Assembly (NCBI RefSeq): GCF_027922305.1
Contig: NZ_BSFK01000007.1
Span: 124,001 to 188,000 of the forward strand
DNA: 64,000 nt
Direction: 5' to 3'
Origin: Methylopila jiangsuensis
Lineage (GTDB): Bacteria; Pseudomonadota; Alphaproteobacteria; Rhizobiales; Methylopilaceae
The notes beneath the pieces are model-generated. The model saw nothing but the letters and a program-made list of their open reading frames with translations, was not told the DNA's origin and ran no database searches. Numbering within the stretch: position 1 is the stretch's first letter; the number at the start of each line of letters is the position of its first letter. The translations under genes were made by a program, and so were the position numbers. This document shows positions 39,007 through 47,971 of the stretch, in pieces.

Positions 39007-40568
39007 TGCGGCGTCTCCGTGACGCCGGCGTTTTCCGCGTACCAGGCGGCGAGGTCGGCGAGATCGGGATGGGCGAGGTTGGCGATCAGCGCCCGGCGCA
39101 CCCGGGGCAGGTGCTTGAGATAGCCCGGCTTGCCGTCGCGTTTCGCGAGCCGCACGAACACGCCGAGGATCTTGGTGGCGCGCTGGGCGCCCATGGTGGC
39201 GTAGGCGCGGGCGAAGGCGGCGGGGTCGAAGCCGATGTCCGCCCTGCGGCGGGCGTCGAGGTAGCGGGCGGCGAGCGCGAGCTCCAGCCCGTCCGGCAGG
39301 TCCACCCGCGCGTCCTGCAGCAGCGAGACCACGTCATAGGCCGGCGGACCCATCACCATGTCCTGGAAGTCGAGCAGGCCGAGGCGGCCGAAGCCCTCAT
39401 GGCCGTCGCGCCAGGTGAGGTTGGGCGAGTGGTAGTCGCGCAGCGTCCAGGTCTGCGGTCCCGCCAGCACCGGCTCCAGCGCCGCCCGCCACAGCGTCCG
39501 GAACGCTTCGCGGGTCTCCGGCTCCGGGGAGACGCCGGTGACATGGGGCATGTGCCAGTCGGTGAACAGCTCGCACTCCACCAGCATGGCGGAGAGGTCG
39601 TAGGGCGGCACGCGGTAAAGCTCGCGGCCCACGGCGAGGTCGGCGGGCGCGTCGCGGCCATGCAGGTCCGCCAGCAGATCGGTGGCGAGCTCGTAGCGGC
39701 TGGCGATGGGCTGGCCGCCGGCGACCACCGGCTCGAAGCCCATGTCCTCCACCAGCAGGAAGCCGTTGGCGAGATCCTGGGCGTAGATCTGCGGCGCGGC
39801 GTAGCCGAGCTTGCGCAGCCCGTCCGCCACCGCCACGAACGGCGTCACGTCGGCGGCGAGTCGCGCCACCGAGAGGTAGCTGCGGCCATCGGCCAGCGGC
39901 GGGCCGGCGGGGCGGGGCGGGGCGTCCATGAGGATGGCGGTGCGGCGGCCGAGGGTGAGGCGCTCGTAGAGGCGGCTCGAGGCGTCGCCCTGCACGTGCT
40001 CGCGGGTCGCGTCGCCCCAGCCGGCGGCGTCCACGAAGCGCCTGCCGTCGCGCAGGCGCGCGAGCCGCGGCCCGAAGGCGCCGAAGCCGGTGAGTCGGGC
40101 GCGGCGGCCGCCGCCGGGCGCGATCTCCAGCGACAGGTCGAGCCGGTCCTCGGGCAGGCCGGCGCCCAGCCGGTCCGGCCACTCCACCAGCACGATGGCG
40201 TCCTCGCCCGCCTCCTCCCAGCCGAGCTCGTCCAGCTCCTCGGGGCTGGTGAGCCGGTAGAGGTCGGCATGGACCACGGGGCCGCGGGGCAGGTCGTAGA
40301 TCTGCAGCAGCGTGAAGGTGGGGCTCGGGGCCTCCAGCTCGGGATCGCCGGCGCGGGCGCGCACCAGCGCCCGGGCGAAGCTGCTCTTGCCGGCGCCGAG
40401 GTCGCCCGTGAGCGTGACGATGTCGCCGGGCTTCAGCGCGCGGGACACGTCGGCGGCGAGCGCCCCGGTCGCGGCCTCGTCGGCGAGGTGCAGGTCCCAG
40501 GTCTCGGCGCCGGGGGCGGCCGTCGTCGCCCGGTGATGGGCGCCGACGCGGCTTGCGGGGCCCTTCAT
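39003..40568 (-). CDS. tsaE: TsaE - AmgK-type kinase fusion
   Basis: 521 residues with two domains. Residues about 25-160 are TsaE, the ATPase of the TsaBDE complex that makes t6A in tRNA: Walker A GDLGAGKS at 55-62, PSPTFTLLQIYD, HADLYRL and LVEWPDRL. From about residue 190 it is an aminoglycoside-phosphotransferase-fold kinase: FLLVEDMG, LADLHG, catalytic DYHSPN and metal-binding LLDFQDM. The latter resembles AmgK, a MurNAc/GlcNAc anomeric kinase, which fits the murU gene directly downstream. Start ATG 40568 overlaps the divL stop (ATGA). Continuous frame and absence of an internal ribosome site argue for a true fusion. Confidence 0.88.
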   Translation of the reverse strand: MKGPASRVGAHHRATTAAPGAETWDLHLADEAATGALAADVSRALKPGDIVTLTGDLGAGKSSFARALVRARAGDPELEAPSPTFTLLQIYDLPRGPVVHADLYRLTSPEELDELGWEEAGEDAIVLVEWPDRLGAGLPEDRLDLSLEIAPGGGRRARLTGFGAFGPRLARLRDGRRFVDAAGWGDATREHVQGDASSRLYERLTLGRRTAILMDAPPRPAGPPLADGRSYLSVARLAADVTPFVAVADGLRKLGYAAPQIYAQDLANGFLLVEDMGFEPVVAGGQPIASRYELATDLLADLHGRDAPADLAVGRELYRVPPYDLSAMLVECELFTDWHMPHVTGVSPEPETREAFRTLWRAALEPVLAGPQTWTLRDYHSPNLTWRDGHEGFGRLGLLDFQDMVMGPPAYDVVSLLQDARVDLPDGLELALAARYLDARRRADIGFDPAAFARAYATMGAQRATKILGVFVRLAKRDGKPGYLKHLPRVRRALIANLAHPDLADLAAWYAENAGVTETPQ

Positions 40569-43000
40569 TCGGCCGCCGCCGCCAGAGCGCGCAGCGGGAA
40601 GGTGCAGGTGACCACGGTGCCGACGCCCTCTTCGCTCTCGATCGCGACCCGACCGCCGTGAAGCTGCACCAGCGAGCGCACGATGGAAAGGCCCAGGCCC
40701 ACGCCCCGGTGGCGGGCGCCGGCGGTGCGGCTTTCGAACCGGTCGAACACCCGCTCGATCATGGCGCTCGGGATGCCGCTGCCCTGGTCCGCGACCCGGA
40801 AGGCGATCTCCTCGCCCTGGCGCGCGGCGCTGACGCGGATGACGCGGCCGGGCTTGGAGAAGCCGATGGCGTTGGACAGCAGGTTGAACAGCACCTGCCG
40901 CACCCGCTTGGCGTCCGCCTGGAAGGCGCCGATGTCCGAGGCGGTGTCGATCTCGAGCCCGAGCCCGGCCTCGGCGAGGCGGTCGCGCACGCCCTCGGCC
41001 GCGGCCTCGATCGCCTCGCGGGCGTCCACCGGGCCGAGCTCCAGCTCCATGGCGCCGGCGTCGATGGTGGTGAGGTCGAGGATGTCGTTGATGATGGCGA
41101 GCAGCGCCGAGGACGACGACAGGATGTGGTCCACATATTCGCGCTGCTTCTGGGACAGCTCGCCGAGGCGGGCGTCGCCCAGCAGCTGGCCGAAGCCGAT
41201 GATGTTGGTGAGCGGCGAGCGCAGCTCGTAGGAGACGTGGTTCACGAAGTCGTTCTTGAGCCGGTCGGCGGCCTCCAGCGCCTCCGCCCGCTCGCGCAGC
41301 GCCCGCTCCACGTTCACGCTGGCGGTGACGTCGGTGAAGGTGGCGAGCGTGCCGCCGTCCGGCAGCGGCAGCGCCACAACGTCCACGATCCCGGCGGGGC
41401 CGCGGTCGACGCGGGTCACCAGCGGCTGGCGCTCGTCGGGGATGGCGGTCGCGGCCACCTTCAGCCGGCGCCACAGCTCCACGTCGGCGGGACGCAGGTT
41501 GCAGGCCTTGAGCAGGTCGTCCGCGTGGGGGCGGTTGGCGAGCTCCGCCTCGCCAAGGCGCCACAGCCCGGCGAAGGCGGGGTTGTGCAGCCGGAGCCTG
41601 CCGTCGGAGCCGAACACCGCCACCGCCTCCTGCAGATGGTCGATGGTCTCGCGCTGCACCTTGGTCAGCGCGTTGAAGCGGCTTTCGAGGTCGAGGCGCT
41701 CGGTGACGTCGTCGAACAGATAGGTGACGCCGCCTTCGGGATTGGGCGTCACCACCACGCGCAGGGTGCGGCCGTCCGGCAGATGCCACCAGTGCTCGCG
41801 GGCCTCCAGCGCCCGATAGGCCTCGTGCAGGTCCGCCTTCCATTTGCGGAAGTCCGCCTCCTCGGGCAGCCGCCGTTCCGCGCGCAGCCGGTCGAGCACC
41901 GTGGCGTCGGTGGGGGCGGACTCCAGGAAGGCCGGGTCGAGCGCCCACAGCCGGGCATAGGACTGGTTGTGGAAGGCGAGCGCCCCGTCCTTGCGGAAGA
42001 TGGCGACGGCGGTGGTCAGCTCGTCCAGCGTGCGGCGGTGAGCCTCCATCTGCCGGGACAGGTCGGCGCGCACGTCCTCCAGTTCGGAGACGTCGATGGC
42101 GATGGCGGCCGCGCCGGATGAGGAGGGGGCCTCCACCACGTCGAAGATGCGGCGCTGGCCGGCGTAGACCGCGGCCGCGCGCTTGCGGAACACCTGCCCC
42201 GCCTCGTTGGCCTTGCGGGCGGCGGCGCGCAGCGACTGGTCGAGGAACTCGGTTCCGTGCTCCACCGCCAGCATGCCGTCGGTGGCGTCCACCCCGCGGG
42301 CGTAGGCCTCGTTGGCGTAGGCGAGGCGGCCGTCGCCGTCGCGCAGCCACACCGGCTGGGCGAGCGACTCCATCAGCGCCAGCGCGCGGGCGAGCGCGCC
42401 CTGAAGCTCGGCGTTGCGGTCCTCGATCTCGGCGCGGGCGAGGCGCTCGCCGGTGACGTCGCGCAGCCGCAGCACGGCAGCGCCGCCCACCGGGCCGCCG
42501 TCCGCCTCCAGATGGCCGCCCTCCGGCGTGCGCAGAAGCTGGCGGAAGGGCTCGCCGCGCTGGCGCAGGGCGTCGATGCGGGCGTCGAGCGCGCGGGCGG
42601 CCTCCGGGTCGAGCCAGGAGCCGAAGGCGAGCAGGCGCCGCCCGGCCGGCATGCCGGTGAGACGCGAGGCGTCGCCGACCACGTCCGGCGCGTCGCCGGC
42701 CGAGCGCCAGGTCACGATCACCTGCGCCTCGGAGGCGACCAGCGCCTCGGCCCGGTCCAGCCGGGCGCGCAGGTCGGCGACGTCGCGGGCGGTGGCGGCG
42801 GTCACGTCCGCCAGCCGCTGGCGGGCGCGCAGCAGCGCGATGGAGGACACCACGGCCACGAACAGCGCGCCGAGCACCAGCGCGAGCGTCGCGGTCTCCG
42901 GCGCGCCGAACGGCGCCGCCTGGGCGGCGGATGCGGAGAGAGACGCCGTCGCGGTCAGTGCGACAAGAAGAGCGGCTCCGCGACGCGGCCGTTCAAGCAT
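40565..43000 (-). CDS. divL: DivL-type PAS sensor pseudo-histidine kinase
   Basis: 811 residues. Signal/transmembrane segments at about 9-29 and 38-58, several PAS domains (about 85-560), a DHp domain, and an ATPase domain with N box (NLLSNAIGFS), G1 (ADQGSGIPS) and G2 (GVGLGLSIVRS). In the H box FVNHVSYELRSPL the position of the phospho-accepting His is Tyr591, the hallmark of DivL (Caulobacter Tyr550). DivL lets phosphorylated DivK switch CckA, and so CtrA, between kinase and phosphatase states. It heads an operon with tsaE-amgK, murU, addB and addA. A hairpin lies just upstream. Confidence 0.9.
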   Translation of the reverse strand: MLERPRRGAALLVALTATASLSASAAQAAPFGAPETATLALVLGALFVAVVSSIALLRARQRLADVTAATARDVADLRARLDRAEALVASEAQVIVTWRSAGDAPDVVGDASRLTGMPAGRRLLAFGSWLDPEAARALDARIDALRQRGEPFRQLLRTPEGGHLEADGGPVGGAAVLRLRDVTGERLARAEIEDRNAELQGALARALALMESLAQPVWLRDGDGRLAYANEAYARGVDATDGMLAVEHGTEFLDQSLRAAARKANEAGQVFRKRAAAVYAGQRRIFDVVEAPSSSGAAAIAIDVSELEDVRADLSRQMEAHRRTLDELTTAVAIFRKDGALAFHNQSYARLWALDPAFLESAPTDATVLDRLRAERRLPEEADFRKWKADLHEAYRALEAREHWWHLPDGRTLRVVVTPNPEGGVTYLFDDVTERLDLESRFNALTKVQRETIDHLQEAVAVFGSDGRLRLHNPAFAGLWRLGEAELANRPHADDLLKACNLRPADVELWRRLKVAATAIPDERQPLVTRVDRGPAGIVDVVALPLPDGGTLATFTDVTASVNVERALRERAEALEAADRLKNDFVNHVSYELRSPLTNIIGFGQLLGDARLGELSQKQREYVDHILSSSSALLAIINDILDLTTIDAGAMELELGPVDAREAIEAAAEGVRDRLAEAGLGLEIDTASDIGAFQADAKRVRQVLFNLLSNAIGFSKPGRVIRVSAARQGEEIAFRVADQGSGIPSAMIERVFDRFESRTAGARHRGVGLGLSIVRSLVQLHGGRVAIESEEGVGTVVTCTFPLRALAAAAE

Positions 43001-43021
43001 GTGGCGAGGTCCCCGTCGGTG

Positions 43022-43044
43022 GTCCGTTCCGGCCGGGAACGGAC
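43022..43044 (-). other. Hairpin in the divL leader
   Basis: A 9-bp perfect inverted repeat (GTCCGTTCC / GGAACGGAC) with a five-base loop, 22-44 bases upstream of the divL start codon on the minus strand. It could be a leader structure, a protein site or a remnant terminator. No T tract follows. Confidence 0.4.
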
Positions 43045-43151
43045 TCCGGCGACGCCGAGGCGCGCCGCGCCCCCGTCGCGAATCAAGGTCAGTCTACTGA
43101 TCCGGAGACTCCCCCCCAAGAGTCCATAACGGGTACGTGGGCGCCTCCCCG

Positions 43152-43556
43152 TCACTTTTTCGCCCCGGGGCCGCCATCGCCGCCGAGATCGGCGTCGTAG
43201 CGACGCTGGGCCTGCTGCACGGCGTCGATGTTGGCTTCCGCCCACAGGCGCAGGCCGTCCACCAGCGTCGCCAGCGTCAGGCCGAGCGGCGTCAGCGCGT
43301 ATTCGACCGTCACGGGGACGGTGGCGAAGGCGGTGCGGCGCACGAGGCCGTCGCGCTCCAGCCCCTTCAGCGTCTGGGACAGCGCCTTCTGGGACAGGCC
43401 CTGAACCGCGCGGCGGATCTGGTTGAAGCGCATGGGGCCGTCTGCGAGCAGGCCGATGACCAGCGCGGCCCATTTGTTGGCGATGCGATCCAAGACCATG
43501 CGCGTCGGGCATTCGGCGGCGTAGGCGTTGGGGCGGAGGGAGGCGGGCGTGTCCAT
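43152..43556 (-). CDS. HxlR-family transcriptional regulator
   Basis: 134 residues. Winged helix protein of the HxlR group (YodB, HypR, QorR relatives), which often sense electrophiles or oxidants through a conserved N-terminal Cys; here Cys16 in AAECPTRMVLDRIANKWAALV. DNA-binding region RFNQIRRAVQGLSQKALSQTLKGLERDGLV. It is divergent from a NAD(P)-binding reductase gene 103 bases away, the usual regulator-target layout. Three inverted repeats in the shared region are likely operators. Confidence 0.9.
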   Translation of the reverse strand: MDTPASLRPNAYAAECPTRMVLDRIANKWAALVIGLLADGPMRFNQIRRAVQGLSQKALSQTLKGLERDGLVRRTAFATVPVTVEYALTPLGLTLATLVDGLRLWAEANIDAVQQAQRRYDADLGGDGGPGAKK

Positions 43557-43589
43557 GGGTGTCGTCGCGGTGACCAGGTTGCGTTAGGG

Positions 43590-43642
43590 TTCCTTCTTGG
43601 AAGGTAGATATCACTTTGATATGTAGGTTTCTATTCGAAACC
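43590..43642. promoter_or_regulatory. Operator region with three inverted repeats
   Basis: An AT-rich divergent region holding CCTTC ttg GAAGG (43592-43604), ATATCA ctt TGATAT (43608-43622) and GGTTTC tattc GAAACC (43626-43642), each perfect. HxlR regulators bind dyads of this size near their own and target promoters. Which dyad is the true site is unknown. Confidence 0.6.
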
Positions 43643-43659
43643 ATAAAGGAGATTGCGCC

Positions 43660-44268
43660 ATGCGCGTCGCATTGATCGGAGCCTCGGGCAATGTGGGCTC
43701 CCGCATCGTCGCGGAGCTCGTCCGCCGCGGCCACGCGGTCACCGCCATCGCCCGTCACCCCGAGCGCATTCCGGCCGCGCCGGGCGTCACGCCGGTCGCC
43801 GGCGACCTGTTCGACGCGGACGCGCTCGCCGCGGCGCTGAAGGGCCATGACGCGGCGGTGAGTTCGGTGATGTTCGCGGCCAGCGATCCCCAGAAGCTGA
43901 TCGCGGCGGTGAAGGCCTCGGGCGCGCCGCGCTATCTGGTGGTGGGCGGCGCCGGCAGCCTTTACGCGGCCCCCGGCGTCCGGCTGATCGACACGCCGGA
44001 GTTCCCCGCCGCCTACAGGGAGGAGGCGTCCGCCGGCGCGGCCTTCCTCGACCGGCTGAAGGCGGAGCCCGATCTCGACTGGACATTCCTGTCGCCCTCC
44101 GCGGTGTTCGGGCCGGGCGAGCGCACGGGCGCGTTCCGCCTGGGCGCGGACGACCTGCTCACGACCGCGGCCGGAAGCTCCATTTCCTACGAGGACTTCG
44201 CCGTGGCGCTGGTCGACGAGCTGGAGCGGCCCGCCCACTCCCGCGCGCGCTTCACCGTGGGGTATTAA
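43660..44268 (+). CDS. NAD(P)-binding reductase, NmrA/atypical SDR family
   Basis: 202 residues. A Rossmann fold beginning MRVALIGASGNVGSRIVAEL with the GxxGxxG dinucleotide motif, and a PSAVFGPGERTGAFR segment typical of the NAD(P)H-binding Pfam family. A small atypical short-chain dehydrogenase without a clear YxxxK pair, so it may be a sensor-like or quinone-type reductase. AAGGAGA precedes the ATG. Divergent from, and probably controlled by, the HxlR regulator, which suggests a role in electrophile or quinone stress. Confidence 0.85.
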   Translation: MRVALIGASGNVGSRIVAELVRRGHAVTAIARHPERIPAAPGVTPVAGDLFDADALAAALKGHDAAVSSVMFAASDPQKLIAAVKASGAPRYLVVGGAGSLYAAPGVRLIDTPEFPAAYREEASAGAAFLDRLKAEPDLDWTFLSPSAVFGPGERTGAFRLGADDLLTTAAGSSISYEDFAVALVDELERPAHSRARFTVGY

Positions 44269-44307
44269 GCCGCCGGGCGTGAGGGGAGGCGCGTCGACCG
44301 CGTCTCC

Positions 44308-45117
44308 TCACTCCTCCGCCGCGGGCTTCAGCAGCTTGCGCGGGCGGCCGCCGGGACCGGGGCGGCCCTCCGACAGGGCGGCGACCGCGCCGTGGAGCGT
44401 CTGCAGGTCCTGCCTGGTGGGCTCCATGCGGTGGATCATGTTGCGCAGGTTGCGGATCATGATCGCGCGCTTGTCCTCGGAGCGGAAGAAGCCGGTTTCG
44501 TCGAGCTCGCCTTCCAGGTGGCGGAATAGCGCCAGCTTCTCGGTCTCGGTCGCGTCCGGCGAGCGCCGCGCCGCGTCGAAGGCCGGCGCGCCGCCGGTAG
44601 CGGCCTTGAACCACTCGTAGCCGACCAGCAGCACCGCCTGCGCCAGGTTCAGGCTGGCGTAGGCGGGATTGACGGGAAAGGTGACGATGCGCCCGGCGCG
44701 GGCCACCTCGTCGTTTTCGAGCCCCGCGCGCTCGCGGCCGAACAGCACGCCCGCGCGGCCCGCATGAGCCGCCAGCCGGACCGCCGCCTGTTCCGGCGTG
44801 TCCACGGGCTTGAACTGCCCCCGCTCCCGGGCGGTGGTGGCGAACAGCAGCGTCAGGTCGGCGACCGCGTCCTCCAGCGTCTCGAACGCCTGCGCGGCGT
44901 CCAGCACATGATGGGCGCCGGCGGCGAAGGCGCGGGCGGTCTCGGAGCCGATGTCCGCGCGGCCCTTGACCACGCGTAGCTCGGTGAGGCCGAAGTTCGC
45001 CATGGCGCGGGCGACTGCGCCCACGTTCTCCGCCAGCTGCGGCTGCACCAGCACCACGGCGGGCCCCGCCGGCAGGGCGGCGGCGAGGTCGGCTTTGCTG
45101 CGATTGGTTCCGGCCAT
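44308..45117 (-). CDS. RNA 2'-O-methyltransferase, SPOUT family (TrmJ-like)
   Basis: 269 residues. Transfers a methyl group from SAM to RNA, with tRNA position 32 as the best guess. SPOUT knot motifs are present: PQLAENVGAVARAMANFGL (motif 1), VLFGRERAGLENDEVA (motif 2) and VNPAYASLNLAQAVLLVGYEW (motif 3). The C-terminal part is helical and ends in a basic GGRPRKLLKP tail. The frame is open far upstream, but ATG 45117 is the only start that gives a family-like N-terminus. The substrate is not certain. Confidence 0.85.
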   Translation of the reverse strand: MAGTNRSKADLAAALPAGPAVVLVQPQLAENVGAVARAMANFGLTELRVVKGRADIGSETARAFAAGAHHVLDAAQAFETLEDAVADLTLLFATTARERGQFKPVDTPEQAAVRLAAHAGRAGVLFGRERAGLENDEVARAGRIVTFPVNPAYASLNLAQAVLLVGYEWFKAATGGAPAFDAARRSPDATETEKLALFRHLEGELDETGFFRSEDKRAIMIRNLRNMIHRMEPTRQDLQTLHGAVAALSEGRPGPGGRPRKLLKPAAEE

Positions 45118-45188
45118 GGGGCTCGCGTCGATGAGTTCCGGGACGAACGCGCCGCATAGCACGGCGGGCCCGGCTCCGCGACGTCCCG

Positions 45189-46385
45189 TCAGTCGCGGCC
45201 GTCGTCGCCCGCCGCGAAGGCGAGCGCGACGAGCGGCAGAAGGGTTCCGGCCGCGGCCACGCCCGGCCAGCCGAAGGTCTGCATCAGCGGGCTCACCATG
45301 GCGGAGCCGGCCGCGCCGCCGAAGAACAGGATCGCCACATAAAGCCCGTTGATGCGGCCGCGCGCCGCCTCGTCCAGCCCGTAGATGGCGCGCTGGCCGA
45401 GGATCATGTTGATCTGCACCCCCATGTCCACCACCACCGCGCCGAACAGCAGCGCCGCCACGCCGCCGAACCAGCCGTCGAAGCCCGCGACGGCGAAGCT
45501 GGCGGAGGACATGGCGAGCGCGGCGAGGGTGCCGGCGTAGGTGCGGCCCGAATCCGCCAGCCGCCCCGCCCAGGGCGCGACCAGCGCGCCGGCCGCGCCC
45601 GCTAGGGCGAACAGGCCGATCAGGCTGTGCGACCAGCCGTAGCCCTCGGCGAGGCGCATGGGAACGGCGGTCCAGAACAGGCTGAAGGTGGCGAACATGG
45701 CGGCCTGATAAGCGGCGCGCCGGCGCAGCACGCGATGGCGCTTCAGCAGCGTTCCCATGGAGGCGATGAAGGCGCCGTAGCCGAGGCCGCCGGTCGCGGA
45801 GCGCTTCGGCAGCATGGCGAACACAACGGGCGCGAGCAGGGCCATCAGCAGCGCCGACAGGCCGAACACCGCCCTCCAGCCAGCGTAGTCCGCGAGCACC
45901 GAGGCGACCGGCCGCGACAGCAGGATGCCGAACAGCAGCCCGCTCATCACCGTGCCCACCACACGGCCGCGCACGGCGGCGGGCGCCGCGCCCCCCACCA
46001 CCGGCAGCAGCATCTGCGCCGCGGTGGAGGTGACGCCGATGGCGAAGGCGGCGAGGAAGAACAGCGCGGCGGAAGGCGCCAGCGCCGCGGCTGCGAGGGT
46101 CAGCACCGCGGCGGCGAGCGTGATCGCGATCAGCCGCCGCGCCTCCACCAGATCCACCAGAGGGGCGAGGAGGATGAGGCCGACGCCGTAGCCGATCTGC
46201 GTCAGCGACACCACGGAGCTGGCCGCGACCGGCGACAGCGCCAGATCGCGCGCGATCAGATCCACCAGCGGCTGGGCGTAATAGAGATTGGCGACGATGA
46301 CGCCGCAGGCGACGGCCGCCATGAACACGAGGCGGCCGTCCACCTCCGTGGACGGGGCGGTCGGCGTCGCTGGGATTTCGGACAT
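45189..46385 (-). CDS. MFS transporter
   Basis: 398 residues with about 12 helices, major facilitator superfamily; it resembles the sugar/drug efflux subgroup with N- and C-terminal six-helix halves and a cytoplasmic loop near residue 200 (LPKRSATGGLGYG). The substrate is unknown. ATG 46385 is preferred because GGAG lies nine bases upstream and the open frame before it has no family match. It is divergent from icd; a 15-bp palindrome at 46452 lies between the two. Confidence 0.85.
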   Translation of the reverse strand: MSEIPATPTAPSTEVDGRLVFMAAVACGVIVANLYYAQPLVDLIARDLALSPVAASSVVSLTQIGYGVGLILLAPLVDLVEARRLIAITLAAAVLTLAAAALAPSAALFFLAAFAIGVTSTAAQMLLPVVGGAAPAAVRGRVVGTVMSGLLFGILLSRPVASVLADYAGWRAVFGLSALLMALLAPVVFAMLPKRSATGGLGYGAFIASMGTLLKRHRVLRRRAAYQAAMFATFSLFWTAVPMRLAEGYGWSHSLIGLFALAGAAGALVAPWAGRLADSGRTYAGTLAALAMSSASFAVAGFDGWFGGVAALLFGAVVVDMGVQINMILGQRAIYGLDEAARGRINGLYVAILFFGGAAGSAMVSPLMQTFGWPGVAAAGTLLPLVALAFAAGDDGRD

Positions 46386-46451
46386 GGGCTGCTCCGGGAT
46401 GCGTGGGCCCGATGTAAGGCGCCCGCGCGCCCCGGCGCAGGGGGAGGAGAT

Positions 46452-46466
46452 GCAAGGCGGCCTTGC
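46452..46466. promoter_or_regulatory. Palindrome between the MFS gene and icd
   Basis: GCAAGGC g GCCTTGC, a perfect 15-base dyad, 67 bases from the MFS start and 113 bases from icd. The size suits a dimeric repressor site. No regulator gene adjoins it, so the target is unknown. Confidence 0.4.
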
Positions 46467-46578
46467 GTTCACGCCCGCGCCGCGGCTTCCCGACGCAGGG
46501 GCGGGGTGCTAAACACGCCTCTGCTGCGCCGCGAAAGGCGTCCAGGGCTCCGGTTCACCCCGAAAGGTTTTTCATTCC

Positions 46579-47790
46579 ATGGCGAAGATCAAGGTCGAAA
46601 ACCCGGTCGTCGAGCTCGACGGCGACGAGATGACTCGGATCATCTGGCAGTTCATCAAGGACAAGCTGGTCCACCCCTATCTCGACATCGACCTCAAATA
46701 TTACGATCTCGGCATCGAGAACCGCGACGCCACCGAGGACAGGGTGACGGTCGAGGCGGCGGAAGCCATCAAGCAGTATGGCGTCGGCGTGAAATGCGCC
46801 ACGATCACCCCCGACGAGGCCCGCGTCGAGGAGTTCAACCTCAAGAAGATGTGGAAGTCGCCCAACGGCACCATCCGCAACATCCTGGGCGGTGTGATCT
46901 TCCGCGAGCCGATCATCGCCAAGAACGTGCCGCGTCTGGTGCCGGGCTGGACCCAGCCGATCGTGGTGGGACGCCATGCGTTCGGCGACCAGTACAAGGC
47001 CACCGACTTCCGGTTCCCCGGCAAGGGCAAGCTGACCATCAAGTTCGTGGGCGAGGACGGGACCACCATCGAGCACGACGTGTTCGACGCGCCGTCGTCG
47101 GGCGTCGCCATGGCCATGTACAACCTGGACGAGTCGATCCGCGACTTCGCCCGCGCCTCGCTGAACTACGGCCTCGCGCGCGGCTATCCGGTCTATCTGT
47201 CCACCAAGAACACCATCCTCAAGGCCTATGACGGCCGCTTCAAGGACCTGTTCGCCGAGGTCTACGAGGCCGAGTTCAAGCAGAAGTTCGCCGAGAAGAA
47301 GATCTGGTACGAGCACCGCCTGATCGACGACATGGTGGCCTCGGCGCTGAAGTGGTCCGGCGGCTACATCTGGGCCTGCAAGAACTACGACGGCGACGTG
47401 CAGTCCGACACGGTGGCGCAGGGCTTCGGCTCGCTCGGCCTGATGACCTCGGTGCTGACCACGCCGGACGGCCGGATCATGGAGGCGGAGGCCGCCCACG
47501 GCACCGTCACCCGCCACTACCGCGAGCACCAGAAGGGCAAGGCGACCTCCACCAACTCCATCGCCTCGATCTTCGCCTGGACCCGCGGCCTCGGCCACCG
47601 GGCCAAGCTCGACGGCAACGCCGAGCTGAAGCGCTTCGCCGAGACGCTGGAGAAGGTCTGCGTCGACACGGTGGAGGCCGGCTTCATGACCAAGGATCTG
47701 GCGCTGCTGGTGGGCGACGAGCAGGGCTGGCTCACCACCACCGGCTTCCTCGACAAGATCGACGAGAACCTTCAGAAGGCCATGGGCTGA
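46579..47790 (+). CDS. icd: NADP-dependent isocitrate dehydrogenase
   Basis: 403 residues of the eukaryotic-type (homodimeric, subfamily II) enzyme common in alphaproteobacteria. It converts isocitrate to 2-oxoglutarate with NADPH formation in the TCA cycle. Seen: [20 protein letters not shown] at the start, [13 protein letters not shown] (substrate-binding Ser/Asn), the metal-site aspartates in [13 protein letters not shown], and the NADP region [20 protein letters not shown] precedes the ATG. A terminator follows. Confidence 0.97.
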   Translation: MAKIKVENPVVELDGDEMTRIIWQFIKDKLVHPYLDIDLKYYDLGIENRDATEDRVTVEAAEAIKQYGVGVKCATITPDEARVEEFNLKKMWKSPNGTIRNILGGVIFREPIIAKNVPRLVPGWTQPIVVGRHAFGDQYKATDFRFPGKGKLTIKFVGEDGTTIEHDVFDAPSSGVAMAMYNLDESIRDFARASLNYGLARGYPVYLSTKNTILKAYDGRFKDLFAEVYEAEFKQKFAEKKIWYEHRLIDDMVASALKWSGGYIWACKNYDGDVQSDTVAQGFGSLGLMTSVLTTPDGRIMEAEAAHGTVTRHYREHQKGKATSTNSIASIFAWTRGLGHRAKLDGNAELKRFAETLEKVCVDTVEAGFMTKDLALLVGDEQGWLTTTGFLDKIDENLQKAMG

Positions 47791-47833
47791 TCGGCCGGCG
47801 GGGGCTCGATCGGCTCCCGGCCATCCTTCAGGA

Positions 47834-47869
47834 ATGAAAAAGGGCGGCTCGGAGGCCGCCCTTTTTCAT
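47834..47869. terminator. Bidirectional terminator between icd and ahcY
   Basis: A perfect 15-bp stem (47834-47848 with 47855-47869) with a TCGGAG loop and A5/T5 tracts at the base on either strand. It serves icd on plus and can serve ahcY on minus. Confidence 0.9.
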
Positions 47870-47915
47870 GTGCGGCGAAGGTCGCCGCAGCGAAACGCGG
47901 CCGCGCCGGAGCCCG

Positions 47916-47946
47916 CGTCATGCCCGAGACAAGCTCGGGCATGACG
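47916..47946. repeat. Minimal family A repeat, copy 6
   Basis: CGTCATG-CCCGAG-acaag-CTCGGG-CATGACG: the two outer arms joined by a single mini-hairpin, with the central part missing. A perfect 13-bp stem. It sits between the icd terminator and the ahcY stop. Confidence 0.75.
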
Positions 47947-47971
47947 GAGATGGCGACCGGCCGGGAAACGC

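Noticed and set aside
40569-42350. Extension of the TsaE-AmgK frame upstream to 1115 residues
   Set aside because: It is an out-of-frame reading of divL, with Arg/Ala/Gly-rich sequence and no domains.
44308-46455. Single 715-residue protein joining the methyltransferase with the region opposite the MFS gene
   Set aside because: The upstream part is the shifted reading of the MFS transporter; the methyltransferase starts at 45117.
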